Shown here piece after piece: positions 17,461 through 26,261 of a stretch of DNA of 38,046 bases. The notes beneath the pieces were generated by a model, which ran no database searches, had not been told where the DNA came from, and saw only the letters and a program-made list of their open reading frames with translations. The position numbers were made by a program, and so were the translations under genes. How positions within the stretch are numbered: the stretch's first letter is position 1; each line of letters starts with the position of its first letter. Origin of the DNA: a virus; IMG/VR virus record IMGVR_UViG_3300017782_003844, positions 1 through 38,046 of that record. The stretch is one strand, 5' to 3'.

Positions 17461-18744
17461 TCAAAGCTCTTTTATGTGATAGCCTTGTTTCATGTAGTAC
17501 CCAATTCTGTTAGAAGCCTGTTTTTGGGCTGTTTTACCTTTTAGGTGAATATCAATTACAACAGGGTCTTTTTTACCTTCTTGCTTTCGTATTACCCTAC
17601 CTACTAGCTGTGTAAGAAGTGGTTCATTATTTATAGGAGTACCAAGTATTAAGCAGCTTAGTGTATTTACTGATATTCCTTCAGAGAATATAGCTTGTGT
17701 ACCATAAAGAACATTAGCATCTCCATAGAGTATTTCATTCACTAATGTTTCTCTGTCCTCGTGAGCAACCTCGCCCGTAACACATACAGCTTTTTCACCT
17801 GTCAGTTCGGCGCAGCTCTTTAAAAAATGAACTCGATCTGACACCACTAACACCTTATGACCTTTTGCGGCATAAGCAGCTGCTAACATAGCTACTGAGT
17901 GGCGATACTCGTCATTGTTTGCTAAGTTATTTACCCTATTCGCCCAAGGTATGTTAGCGCCGTCCATAAAACGCACCTCAGATCTATACACATGAATACT
18001 AGGAGTCATGAAGTTCTCTTTTGGTGGTTTAAAAACTTTTGAGCCAAAGTAATCACGAAATACTACATGTTTTCCGTCCTTTCGCTCAATAGTTCCAGAC
18101 AATCCAATCTTATATCTAGCATAGTTTGTATCTAAGATTTTGGAAAAAGTCGGGCTACTTACATGATGCATCTCATCAAGAATTATAGTTCCGAATTCTT
18201 TCCGTATCTTGTCAACATTCCTATAAAGAGTTTGAGTGTTTCCAATAACAATAGGGCTATCGGTATCAAACCTACCACTTCCAATAATTCCAGGTTCAAA
18301 TCCATAAACTTTTTCCACTTCCTTGGCCCACTGGTTTCGTAACGACACAGTATGTGTTACAACTAGTGTTTTTTGACCAAGCTTGCCAGCTATTGCTAAC
18401 CCCGTGAAGGTTTTACCCCAACTTACCCACGCATTAATAATAGAATTATCTTCTATTTCATCATATACATCTTGTTGGCTCTGTCGTAGGTCAAACTTAA
18501 ACTTAGGGAAGACTACTGGCTTTTCTATACGCTTATCTACAATCTCGTAATCAGATGGAATTAAATCTGTGCGACCTATAGGAATAGTTACTAGCCTTTC
18601 ATTGATCCGCTGCATATTTTTAATTACTTGTGGAGGATCATTCGGATTTCTAGGCGGAATAACATACGTAAGCTCTTTACTTAGAACTTCTTTGTATTCT
18701 CTAGTGCACTCAATATAAATTCTATTACTTATTACTGCTTTCAT
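17461..18744 (-). CDS. UvsW/Rad25-like superfamily 2 DNA helicase
   Basis: 427 residues. Helicase motifs are visible in order: an unusual P-loop WVSWGKTFTGLAIA, motif Ia LVVTHTVSLRNQW, the DEMH box (IILDEMHHVSS), motif III LSGTIERKDG, then the second domain with LVVSDRVHFLKSC, VTGEV, QAIFSEGISV and QLVGRVIRKQ. The P-loop has SWGKT where most helicases have GxGKT. The class covers branch migration and R-loop unwinding (UvsW of T4) and T5 D10-like helicases. The gene overlaps the HNH gene by 20 bases and has no ribosome-binding site of its own, so it depends on translational coupling. Confidence 0.9.
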   Translation of the reverse strand: MKAVISNRIYIECTREYKEVLSKELTYVIPPRNPNDPPQVIKNMQRINERLVTIPIGRTDLIPSDYEIVDKRIEKPVVFPKFKFDLRQSQQDVYDEIEDNSIINAWVSWGKTFTGLAIAGKLGQKTLVVTHTVSLRNQWAKEVEKVYGFEPGIIGSGRFDTDSPIVIGNTQTLYRNVDKIRKEFGTIILDEMHHVSSPTFSKILDTNYARYKIGLSGTIERKDGKHVVFRDYFGSKVFKPPKENFMTPSIHVYRSEVRFMDGANIPWANRVNNLANNDEYRHSVAMLAAAYAAKGHKVLVVSDRVHFLKSCAELTGEKAVCVTGEVAHEDRETLVNEILYGDANVLYGTQAIFSEGISVNTLSCLILGTPINNEPLLTQLVGRVIRKQEGKKDPVVIDIHLKGKTAQKQASNRIGYYMKQGYHIKEL

Positions 18745-19210
18745 AGTGGTAGTAGTGAGAGTTCTCTCTTCCTGTAGCGTATCTTAAATTAGATACAGTT
18801 GCATTATTTTTGTCCCCATCAATATGGTCTACTTGATAGGACAGCCTAAGGGTTGCTTGCTGTTCGGGATCCATAAGATCCCAGATACGTACATCACGAC
18901 CCCCAACAGGTACTGTCCTTTTCCAAATATTAGGGAGATTATCTTCAAACGGTAAATGGGCATCAACTACCGCAATATGTAGCCTTATATACACAGGAAC
19001 AGTTGTTGCTTCTTCCTTCTTGCTCACATAATGAGGAAATAAATCCCTAGGGGCAGAGATTTTACAACGAGGGTAGTTCCCTGAGTTATTTAAGTTTCTT
19101 TTTAGTATCCCACCTCTTTTGCCTAGTATATTACCTAAGTTTGAGACGGTATATCCAGGAACTTCTAACCCTTGGTGAATAAGAGGTTTCCATATTTCTT
19201 TATCAGTCAT
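18725..19210 (-). CDS. HNH homing endonuclease with NUMOD4-like N-terminus
   Basis: 161 residues. The N-terminus (EIWKPLIHQGLEVPGYTVSN, then LGNIL) fits the NUMOD4 DNA-binding motif common in homing endonucleases. The C-terminal half carries YQVDHIDGDKNNATVSNLRY (HNH core with its zinc/metal histidine and asparagines) followed by TGRENSHY. It is a free-standing mobile gene inserted between phoH and the helicase in an otherwise ordinary replication block. It begins four bases after the phoH stop with only a weak upstream GGGC, and its last 20 bases are shared with the helicase gene. The likely target is an intronless allele of a neighbouring gene in related phages. Confidence 0.92.
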   Translation of the reverse strand: MTDKEIWKPLIHQGLEVPGYTVSNLGNILGKRGGILKRNLNNSGNYPRCKISAPRDLFPHYVSKKEEATTVPVYIRLHIAVVDAHLPFEDNLPNIWKRTVPVGGRDVRIWDLMDPEQQATLRLSYQVDHIDGDKNNATVSNLRYATGRENSHYYHYESSNK

Positions 19211-19212
19211 TT

Positions 19213-19872
19213 TTATAAGCCCAAGTCGGTTTTTGCAGTTATATAAGCTTTAACAAAGTCACTTCGTACTATGTCGTTAATTTCAAAGTCTACTAGATCG
19301 AAGCTTTCCATTACTTTTAAGATTCGTACAAAGTCCTTCAATCCGTTTGTTCTTAGATCTGCTTGTCTAAAATCTCCGCAGAATATAACTCTACAGCCTT
19401 GACCTACTCGTGTAATTATAGAGTCTAACTCATGAAAAGACATATTCTGACATTCATCAATCAAAATAGTGGCGTTTCTTAATGTAACTCCTCGAATAAA
19501 AGATGTTGTCATAAAATGAACAAGACCTTTTGTTTTTAGGATCTCATACGCATCCCCTCTTTGAAAAAGCTCTATACAAATATCTTTGTAAGGCTCTTCA
19601 TATACAGAGGCTTTCTCCTTTTCTGATCCCGGTAGGAATCCAATGTCTCTTGTTGACACCGCACTTCGTATAATTACTAGCTTTTCGTATTCTTGTTTTG
19701 ACATATCATCAAAAGCAAGATAGCAAGATATAAAAGTTTTTCCGGTACCGGCAACCCCGTGTAGAATTAAATTCTTGTCGCTTTCAAATGCCTTGACTTG
19801 ATTCTTTGTAAGGGGCTCTATTTGTTGAAGTTCTAAATTAGCGCCTGCTAGTGTTTTAGATCTTTTTCCCAT
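19213..19872 (-). CDS. phoH: PhoH-like P-loop ATPase
   Basis: 219 residues. Walker A is LHGVAGTGKTFI and Walker B is ATILIDECQNMS; the sensor region is VIFCGDFRQADL. The block VIIRSAVSTRDIGFLPGS and the Y-x-EPYKDI string are typical of PhoH, a helicase-like ATPase common in marine phages. Its biological role in phages is not settled. It may act on RNA or on phosphate-stress pathways. The gene sits three bases after the 164-residue gene and directly upstream of the HNH insertion. An AGGAAAG leader about 12 bases before the ATG is a moderate ribosome-binding site. Confidence 0.95.
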   Translation of the reverse strand: MGKRSKTLAGANLELQQIEPLTKNQVKAFESDKNLILHGVAGTGKTFISCYLAFDDMSKQEYEKLVIIRSAVSTRDIGFLPGSEKEKASVYEEPYKDICIELFQRGDAYEILKTKGLVHFMTTSFIRGVTLRNATILIDECQNMSFHELDSIITRVGQGCRVIFCGDFRQADLRTNGLKDFVRILKVMESFDLVDFEINDIVRSDFVKAYITAKTDLGL

Positions 19873-19875
19873 AAT

Positions 19876-20370
19876 TTATACTTTCCTTCGTGTATCCTTG
19901 AGTTTCTCTGAGGAGTATTCATACAATAACCATGGAAGATCTTCATAAAGCAGAACTCCAGCGTATAAAGCCTCCGAGGGAGGAGGGCGAGGTATAGTGA
20001 ACTCAATCTTTACCCCACTTAGTTTTAGTAAACAAGCTACATCTTTTTTGTTTACTGATTTAATTCTGTAATACCGTAACTTACAGAATTTTGTTTTTTC
20101 GTAAATAAAACATCTTCCTTTCGTATCTATAAAATAGTTACCGGAACACTTGAGTAATCCTCTGAAATCATCTATCTGTTTATCTAGTCTAAATAAGTTT
20201 TTTTGAGGGGACTGTATTCTACGAATACCGAGAGTGTCCCCGCCCATGTTATTATCATCTAATATTATGCCATCTAAGAACAAGAGCCCGTCCTGTGAAT
20301 ACCAATTATCCGAAGGCAACTGGTACACAGGAAAGGATACATTTCTTATATGTCTATACTGAATCACCAT
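19876..20370 (-). CDS. Phage protein of unknown function
   Basis: 164 residues, rich in basic and aromatic residues, with no motif I recognise and no membrane segment. Two short patterns stand out: a CxK-type stretch (KTKFCKLRYYRIKSVNK) in the middle and a proline run (TIPRPPPSEALYAG) near residue 130. It overlaps the polymerase stop by 17 bases, so the two are translationally coupled. Its position between polymerase and PhoH suggests a replication accessory role, but this is inference only. Confidence 0.75.
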   Translation of the reverse strand: MVIQYRHIRNVSFPVYQLPSDNWYSQDGLLFLDGIILDDNNMGGDTLGIRRIQSPQKNLFRLDKQIDDFRGLLKCSGNYFIDTKGRCFIYEKTKFCKLRYYRIKSVNKKDVACLLKLSGVKIEFTIPRPPPSEALYAGVLLYEDLPWLLYEYSSEKLKDTRRKV

Positions 20371-22627
20371 ACATTTTTACAAACTTACCCATAGAGTAGT
20401 CTTCATCAATTTCAAAGTCACAGCCTACCGGAGCACCAGGAATAATAAGTCCTCTGTCCATCTGAATAAACTGTTGTAGTTTCTCGCAATAAATATCAAT
20501 CTCGTCCTCAGGCACTTCTGCCAGAATGGAGTCATGGACTAGAGCAAAAATACGAGACTTCATCTTTGTTGTCTGTATAAATGACTCCATATCTATAGCT
20601 CCAAGCAAGTTAATATCAGAAGCAGCGGACTGAACCAAAAAATTAAGACCAGACCTAACGCTATGACTTCTGACCCCTGCATCGGTACTTTTAACATTAG
20701 GTAATCTCCTCTTTCTGCCATAGAAGCTGTATATAAAACCATTATGCTCAATGAACTTTTGGTTATCATCAATCCACTTCTTTAGGCGATGGAATGTCGT
20801 AAAGTATTCTTTAATAACCTCTACGGCTTCCTGCTTGGAAAAATATTTTCCACTATCTTTAGTAACTTGCTCACTGATCTTCTTTGGGCCTGCTCCATAC
20901 ATGATACCAAATGTCACGGCTTTAGCAGCTTGACGTTTGTCGGGAAACAGCTCTGCTACTTCTCCGGCCTCACAAGGTAATCTAAATACTCTCTTTGCAA
21001 TCTGGGAGTGAAAATTACCACCAGATTTAAATACATCCATCAAGGCTGTGTCTTTCGCTAGAATAGCGGCAACATATACTTCTGCAGTTGTCAAATCCAT
21101 CGCAACAATCTTGTGTCCTGGAGAAGCTTTGATACAACCCTTTACAGTAGGGTTATCTCTAGGCAACTGCTGCATGTTTAGTTTGCCACTAGAAGATAAG
21201 CGACCGCTAGTAGTACCATGTAAGTTAAACCCTGTACGGAGACGAGAATCCCTATCGAGTTGTGGTATGATTTTATCAAGGTATGTATTCTTGATTTTTG
21301 ATTTTTGTCGTATATCGAGAATAAGTCCGGGCACTGTGGATTGCGAAGATAACTCATTGAGGACTTCAGCATCTGTAGAGTCAGCGCCCGTTCCAGTTTT
21401 CTTTCCAGTCGGGTTAAGGCCCAAGAAATCAAACATGAGACTACGAAGCTGCACAGTAGAATTTGGATTAAAAGATTTTCCATTTACTTCCTCAAATTTA
21501 CGGATTTTGTCATTTTCATACAAAGTATCAATAGCTGTATTGATATCAGTTTGCATGGATTCTTGACCTAGTAAAAGTCTGGTTCGATCAAAAGGTACAC
21601 CATTATCTTGTGCGTTGATTAAGAATCGAGTGCCGGGAATAAGAATATTATCGTATACCCAAGCTAGCTTTTTGTTCTCTTTAATCTTTACGAACTTCTC
21701 ATAGAGAATAAACGTACACATAGCATCCATACCTGCGTAAGTTTTCATAATATCAAAAGGGATCATATCCCAACTAAACTGTTCTTTCAGTATCCCATGT
21801 TCTTTCTTATACTGCTGGATCCAGTCGTACATAGGCTTCTCGTAGTCGCCCCAAGGGGTGTACTTCATAGTCAACTGCTTTAGACCATGAGTACCTGGAT
21901 TCTCATTAATTAAATAATGTAACAGCATGGTATCTTCGAACTTAGGAAACTTAAAGTTAAAGTGGTACTCAAAAAATGCAATATCAAACTTTGCATTATG
22001 AAATATTACTGTTTTTTCGTCAAACAATCTTTGTAGAAGAGCTTCAGTCCTTGAGTCGAAACAATCAGTATCAATGTAAGCCCCACAAGTACCATCATAA
22101 GACAGGCTAATGCCCAACATATAACCGTTTCTAGGATAGAGACCAGTTGTCTCAGAGTCGAGCGCAACGTATGGGTGGGGATCTCTGATAGCTTTTTCAA
22201 TAAACTCATTGGCTGTTTCCGTATCTGTTATCCCAAAAGAAATAGTCTCATCAATTACTACGTCTTCGATCTCGCCAGAAATGTACTTAATAATACTATC
22301 CTTGGAGCTTTCCCAAGTCTTTTTTGCTTCTGGCTTAAATGCTAACATAGCAGGGTTAATTACAGGTAGAAATTTACCTTCTACTTTCTTTCCGGAATAT
22401 TCCGTGACTGAATTGATGGGGGTGAAGTACTTTAACGCATCACTACCTACTAGAATAATCCAGTCATAATCATCTGTGTTAATTTGGATGTCACAGTCCC
22501 TCTTCAAGACTTTCTTGACAGCAGGGTCTGAACATAGCTGATATTGATCGAACTCAAAAGCTCCATCAAATTCAGACTTAAAATTTGTTCTACTTACTTT
22601 AGTTTCTACTAATGCAACTTTAGGCAT
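20354..22627 (-). CDS. polA: Family A DNA polymerase with 3'-5' exonuclease
   Basis: 757 residues. Residues about 1-118 resemble a degenerate uracil-DNA-glycosylase-like domain (DWIILVGSDALKYF, FLPVINPAMLAFKP), a fusion seen in some phage polymerases. Proofreading motifs follow: ALDSETTGL (about 155-163), NAKFDIAFFEYHF and TYAGMDAMCTF. Polymerase motif A is VAMDLTTAEVYVAA, keeping the metal Asp and the Glu at +5 but otherwise unlike E. coli DYSQIELR. Motif B is RQAAKAVTFGIMYG, with phenylalanine at the position of E. coli F762. Motif C is ALVHDSILAE (about 697-700). There is no 5'-nuclease domain; the separate flap exonuclease supplies it. The gene overlaps the primase stop by 8 bases. Confidence 0.97.
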   Translation of the reverse strand: MPKVALVETKVSRTNFKSEFDGAFEFDQYQLCSDPAVKKVLKRDCDIQINTDDYDWIILVGSDALKYFTPINSVTEYSGKKVEGKFLPVINPAMLAFKPEAKKTWESSKDSIIKYISGEIEDVVIDETISFGITDTETANEFIEKAIRDPHPYVALDSETTGLYPRNGYMLGISLSYDGTCGAYIDTDCFDSRTEALLQRLFDEKTVIFHNAKFDIAFFEYHFNFKFPKFEDTMLLHYLINENPGTHGLKQLTMKYTPWGDYEKPMYDWIQQYKKEHGILKEQFSWDMIPFDIMKTYAGMDAMCTFILYEKFVKIKENKKLAWVYDNILIPGTRFLINAQDNGVPFDRTRLLLGQESMQTDINTAIDTLYENDKIRKFEEVNGKSFNPNSTVQLRSLMFDFLGLNPTGKKTGTGADSTDAEVLNELSSQSTVPGLILDIRQKSKIKNTYLDKIIPQLDRDSRLRTGFNLHGTTSGRLSSSGKLNMQQLPRDNPTVKGCIKASPGHKIVAMDLTTAEVYVAAILAKDTALMDVFKSGGNFHSQIAKRVFRLPCEAGEVAELFPDKRQAAKAVTFGIMYGAGPKKISEQVTKDSGKYFSKQEAVEVIKEYFTTFHRLKKWIDDNQKFIEHNGFIYSFYGRKRRLPNVKSTDAGVRSHSVRSGLNFLVQSAASDINLLGAIDMESFIQTTKMKSRIFALVHDSILAEVPEDEIDIYCEKLQQFIQMDRGLIIPGAPVGCDFEIDEDYSMGKFVKMYGDSV

Positions 22628-23453
22628 ATAATCTACTCTTTAATTTTGTTATTTGATTTAGGGTGAGGGCTCCAGCATCCATATATTTATCTCCAAACTT
22701 AATGGTTCTGGAATCGAGACCAACTTTCTCACATAGCCCTTTTATCTTCTCTGCTCCTTGATGTCCCGCGTCATCATTATCTAGGAAAATGTCAACTCCG
22801 GAAACTCCTTGTACTGATAATATTGATAGCCTATCTTCATCTACGTTATTTACTCCAAAGCAACATATTGCATTTGTAAGTCCTTTGTCATGAAGGTTAA
22901 GCATATCGTAGATACCTTCAACCAATAGTACACGACCCTTCAAAGGCTGTACTACAGGGAACAATGGCATCTTAGCCCCAGGAGGGCTGTTTAAGTATTT
23001 TGGAGTCTCTACTCCAGTGGCTCTACCCACAAATGCAACAATTCTACCTGCTCTATCACAGATAGGAAACACAATCCTACCTGCAAAATCCTTATCACTG
23101 TGGATAAAAGCATTAAACTCTTTATATGTTCTAGGGCTAATATCTCTCCAGTTTCCTGCGTAAGGCATATAGTCTTTGGGCATTAGTAACCCCGTACTTT
23201 CTGCTCGCTTCTCTTGTATTTTCTTTTTAAGAAGCTGCCTACGCATTTCTGACTTATCTGCTTTTTCTCCGTAATAGGTGAATAAATTACCTTTATATCC
23301 GCAAGAAAAACAATTAAATATACCAGTGACCTGATCCACTCTCATACTAGGATTTCTATCAGGGTGCTCAGGATTAAGACAACTTATCTCATAGTCTTTG
23401 CCTTTGGGGGTGTACTTAATTGTTTTACTTAATAAAAGATCTTCTACATTCAT
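22620..23453 (-). CDS. DnaG-type primase
   Basis: 277 residues. The N-terminal zinc-binding domain shows C-x4-H (CLNPEH) and C-x2-C (FNCFSCGYKGN), as in CHC2 fingers. A Toprim catalytic domain follows with LLVEGIYDML (catalytic Glu) and DIFLDNDDAG (metal aspartates). It is shorter than bacterial DnaG and lacks a helicase-binding C-terminal domain of normal size. It makes RNA primers for the phage fork, with the separate DnaB-like helicase. It is in the P2 unit and overlaps the preceding gene by 4 bases (ATGA). Confidence 0.94.
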   Translation of the reverse strand: MNVEDLLLSKTIKYTPKGKDYEISCLNPEHPDRNPSMRVDQVTGIFNCFSCGYKGNLFTYYGEKADKSEMRRQLLKKKIQEKRAESTGLLMPKDYMPYAGNWRDISPRTYKEFNAFIHSDKDFAGRIVFPICDRAGRIVAFVGRATGVETPKYLNSPPGAKMPLFPVVQPLKGRVLLVEGIYDMLNLHDKGLTNAICCFGVNNVDEDRLSILSVQGVSGVDIFLDNDDAGHQGAEKIKGLCEKVGLDSRTIKFGDKYMDAGALTLNQITKLKSRLYA

Positions 23454-23758
23454 ACTAAATTAATCCAATCGGTAGTTTCGTCTAGCATTGTTACCTCCGA
23501 GAAGGTTTCTACTAGCTTCTGGTATATACCTGCATTATTCATTTTCAAACCGTAACTATCCTTGTGACAAGTATATGTGCTACCTGATACGCCATGAAAA
23601 ATAAAGTAATCTTGTTCAATTTCCACTTTCGTAATGCCACTATTGAGCTGCCAACCCTCGCCTTGTGTATAACCGCCCGACCAGCCAGCAAGTACCTTGT
23701 ACGTCACGCTGTCGAACGAACATTTCAAAACAACCCAGTTATCAGGAGTGTTATTCAT
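23450..23758 (-). CDS. Phage protein of unknown function upstream of primase
   Basis: 102 residues, probably beta-rich (DNWVVLKCSF, YKVLAGWSGGYTQGEGW, YFIFHGVSGSTYTCHK). I see no catalytic motif. The recurring glycines and aromatic residues suggest a small compact fold. ATGA overlaps at both ends join it to the 92-residue gene and the primase, so it is translated with the replication genes. Confidence 0.82.
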   Translation of the reverse strand: MNNTPDNWVVLKCSFDSVTYKVLAGWSGGYTQGEGWQLNSGITKVEIEQDYFIFHGVSGSTYTCHKDSYGLKMNNAGIYQKLVETFSEVTMLDETTDWINLV

Positions 23759-24033
23759 CGACCGATATCCTTGATGTTCTCTCTACTGATTACTTGATAC
23801 GCTCCTTTGTTGTAAGCAGGTGCGATAGTATATGTAGAATCTAGCTGAGGTGTTTCTGTTTTAGTTGTGTTATGAGTACCACCGTCATAAGAAGTGTACT
23901 GAGGAGTCTCACGTCTATAGGGTTCAGATTGCTTTAGCTCGACAAAAGGACGAGTGTATTTCTTAGATTTAGGAAGAGGCTTACGCTTCCTACCAGAGGG
24001 CGTGTGCTTTAAACTGCCGAATGTAATTGCCAT
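23755..24033 (-). CDS. First gene of the P2 unit, function unknown
   Basis: 92 residues. The N-terminus is strongly basic (HTPSGRKRKPLPKSKKYTRP), the middle is polar and probably disordered, and a more ordered C-terminus reads YNKGAYQVISRENIKDIGR. An ideal AAGGAGAATAGCAA leader precedes the ATG, and the predicted transcript from P2 gives an untranslated leader of about 20 bases. It is the promoter-proximal gene of the primase-polymerase unit. The basic tail suggests nucleic acid contact; nothing more can be said. Confidence 0.85.
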   Translation of the reverse strand: MAITFGSLKHTPSGRKRKPLPKSKKYTRPFVELKQSEPYRRETPQYTSYDGGTHNTTKTETPQLDSTYTIAPAYNKGAYQVISRENIKDIGR

Positions 24034-24059
24034 TTGCTATTCTCCTTATATAAGCGTAT

Positions 24060-24088
24060 ATTATACAGAATTTGGGAATAAATGTCAA
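24060..24088 (-). promoter_or_regulatory. Promoter P2
   Basis: Minus-strand TTGACA, 17-base spacer, TATAAT, with the upstream element AGATAGTTC. It drives the 92-residue gene through primase, polymerase, PhoH and the UvsW-like helicase. The stop codon of the DnaB-like gene lies ten bases upstream of the -35 box. Confidence 0.92.
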
Positions 24089-24098
24089 GAACTATCTT

Positions 24099-25448
24099 CT
24101 ATAAGTCGTCTATATCTTCATCAGACTTATATTGAGAATCCTCTTTTTCCTGTGGAGTTAATGCAGTCTCTGGGCCCATCTTTAGACTTTCCCAGTCCAT
24201 TTCAGAGGTAAAAGATCGCATACTGGCTGCACGCATTTTCACACAGTTAAACGTCACACACTTATCTTCTTGTTCCCAAGTTTCAAGAGTATATGCGGCA
24301 TCTGCGGCATCTAGGATACCTTTTGCGAAACGCGCTTCACCAGTAGCGTCTGTTTGATAGGGTGAAAAAACTGTACACTCATATTCTTGTGCCATTGATT
24401 TTAGTGCCTTACTTACTTCGATCTGCTCAGTCCAGTCATACTGCCCTCCCCGAGAGGGTGCGGCAGAACGCTTTACTTGGTTGATGTAGTCTACAATAAT
24501 TACACCAGCGTCAATCTTTTTAACTTTCTTATCGAGCTCTGCTCGAATCTTCGCAATAGTTAGCGAAGGATCATAAACAACATCTAACTGCTGAGTCGGG
24601 AGAAGCTCATGGTTAGTTTTTAGTTTATAATGAAAGTCTTGGAAATTGCGGTGTTCTCTGTATTCCTTCAACCTATCCTGCCCCTGTTGGTAGCGGCTCG
24701 CCCACCAACCAGCCACTTTCTCCCACTCTGTTACACTCAGATTCTGAGTGCGTAGGCGAGAAAAGGGCACACCAGTAGCAATCGAACAACATCTTTGTAG
24801 AATAGACCGACTGTCCATTTCAATTGTAAAATAGATGGCTGAACGACCAGATGCGACAACATTATTAGCAATATTTGCACAAGTCAACGACTTACCAGAA
24901 CCTCTTTTACCGCCGACCAAAACTAGGTCTTTAGGTGAGAACTTAATTTCGTGATCATACTCGTCATTTAAGCCTAGGCCAATGTACTTTCCTATCTCTT
25001 CTTCAGGTTCAAAGAGTTCGATATTCTGCATACTCTCTTGAGGAGCCTGGAGATCGACCTTATCTTCAACGTCAAGGACAATCTGGTGCAACTGCTGTAC
25101 TGACTCTTCTGCATCTGAAAACAGAACGGAGTTGTCAATATAGTTGTCTAGAGAGTTTAGAATTTCTTTCTGGGTGTACTCGTTTTTCAAATACTCAAGC
25201 AGAGTATCCGCATCAATATCTATATCTATAGACTCGATAGCGTATACCTTATCACGGGTGTCTGCGTGACGAATACTTAGCTTGAGATCTTCGAAGGTGG
25301 GGAACTCATGAAACTTTTCACAATGCTTGTCAATATGACCATAGAGCAGGTGATATTCTACAGGCAAGTACTCTCTACGCAGATAACTCCACGTTTCAAA
25401 GTCTTGCAGTACAATACACTGCTTTATTAAAGCACTAGAAATATTCAA
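24099..25448 (-). CDS. DnaB-like replicative DNA helicase
   Basis: 449 residues of the RecA-fold DnaB/gp4 group. Walker A is GGKRGSGKSL (about 179-188), followed by the DnaB-typical IYFTIEMDSRSILQR. Walker B is GVIIVDYINQVKR, with a glutamine (Q-T-D) in VFSPYQTDATGEARF at the H4 region and an arginine-rich end (KMRAASMRSF). The N-terminal 150 residues are helical and may be the hexamer-forming collar. The start is TTG, supported by GGGGGA six bases upstream; no better ATG lies nearby. A hairpin sits just upstream, so expression may be tuned relative to the preceding gene. Confidence 0.92.
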   Translation of the reverse strand: MNISSALIKQCIVLQDFETWSYLRREYLPVEYHLLYGHIDKHCEKFHEFPTFEDLKLSIRHADTRDKVYAIESIDIDIDADTLLEYLKNEYTQKEILNSLDNYIDNSVLFSDAEESVQQLHQIVLDVEDKVDLQAPQESMQNIELFEPEEEIGKYIGLGLNDEYDHEIKFSPKDLVLVGGKRGSGKSLTCANIANNVVASGRSAIYFTIEMDSRSILQRCCSIATGVPFSRLRTQNLSVTEWEKVAGWWASRYQQGQDRLKEYREHRNFQDFHYKLKTNHELLPTQQLDVVYDPSLTIAKIRAELDKKVKKIDAGVIIVDYINQVKRSAAPSRGGQYDWTEQIEVSKALKSMAQEYECTVFSPYQTDATGEARFAKGILDAADAAYTLETWEQEDKCVTFNCVKMRAASMRSFTSEMDWESLKMGPETALTPQEKEDSQYKSDEDIDDL

Positions 25449-25471
25449 ATCGTTCCCCCGAACATAAAGTT

Positions 25472-25495
25472 GGGCAGACCCCGTGAGGTCTACCC
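25472..25495 (-). other. Hairpin upstream of the DnaB-like gene
   Basis: On the minus strand GGGTAGACC, loop TCACGG, GGTCTGCCC forms a 9-bp stem with one mismatch, followed by AACTTTATG. The T-tract is too poor for a strong terminator. It may act as a partial terminator or RNA-processing site between the abundant-looking HTH-repeat gene and the helicase. Confidence 0.6.
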
Positions 25496-25537
25496 GATTG
25501 GAGCTACCGAGTATTCGATAGCTTACACTAAGTTAGA

Positions 25538-26257
25538 TTAAGCGGAAGCTTTTTCTTTCTTAGCTGCGCCATCATAGTCAGAGGCAGTGAGTCCACGACG
25601 AGTAAGCATAGTTTTTACGCCTCGTGCAGTCTTGCCAATGGTTTCTGCGATAGCTTCTACAGTCATACCGGTAACATCAATATCTTCCAACGGATCAGCT
25701 GCAGCGCCTTTAGTATTCTCTTGACGAGGAATAGCAGCGATATCACCTGAACGAAGCAAAGACAAAGCCTTACCACGGATGCTGTTTACAGAGCGGTCAA
25801 GTGCTTCGGCGATTTGCTCAACGAAAGCACCATCAGATACCATGCTAACGAAAGTAACTTCTTCGTCAGATGAGTAAGTGCGGACAGCCTCTACCTTAGG
25901 TGCAGGCTTAACATGACCAGTCAGTTCCATAGACAAAATCTTGCCTTGGATTGACTTAGGGGAAAAGTTTCCACCTTCAAAATGCTCAGCGATTTGAGCA
26001 TAAGTGTACTCACCGCTATTGTCAGAGACAAAAGCTGCAAGGGTTGCTTCTTGAGCATCGGTAAAAGATTTACCGCCAGCTGCTGAAGCGAGTTCTACAT
26101 CGAAGCCCATCTTGCGAAGTTTGCTAGATACGGAACGAGTAGAAGTTTCAAGGCTTTCTGCTGCGCCAGCAACAGTAGCTTGAGATACAGGTGATTCATC
26201 ACCTACGAAAGTTGTAAGAGCATCGGTACGCTCATCAGTCCACTTAGGAAGTGCCAT
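25538..26257 (-). CDS. Multi-repeat Myb/HTH-like DNA-binding protein
   Basis: 239 residues from the ATG at 26257, which has GGAG nine bases upstream; the TTG 15 bases earlier is inside that site and is rejected. The protein is built of about four diverged units of 45-60 residues. Examples are PKWTDERTDALTTFV with SVSSKLRKMGFDV, KSFTDAQEATLAAFV with KSIQGKILSMELTG, TYSSDEEVTFVSMV with NSIRGKALSLLRSG, and MTVEAIAETI with RGVKTMLTRRGLT. Each looks like a three-helix Myb/SANT-type or other HTH unit ending in a recognition-like helix. It is placed between ligase and helicase genes. Likely a DNA-binding structural or regulatory protein; no homologue is asserted. Confidence 0.75.
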   Translation of the reverse strand: MALPKWTDERTDALTTFVGDESPVSQATVAGAAESLETSTRSVSSKLRKMGFDVELASAAGGKSFTDAQEATLAAFVSDNSGEYTYAQIAEHFEGGNFSPKSIQGKILSMELTGHVKPAPKVEAVRTYSSDEEVTFVSMVSDGAFVEQIAEALDRSVNSIRGKALSLLRSGDIAAIPRQENTKGAAADPLEDIDVTGMTVEAIAETIGKTARGVKTMLTRRGLTASDYDGAAKKEKASA

Positions 26258-26261
26258 TTGT

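Noticed and set aside
21048-21566. Plus-strand frame of 172 codons opposite the polymerase gene
   Set aside because: It lies wholly antisense to conserved polymerase sequence, has no promoter or ribosome-binding site and shows no domain pattern.
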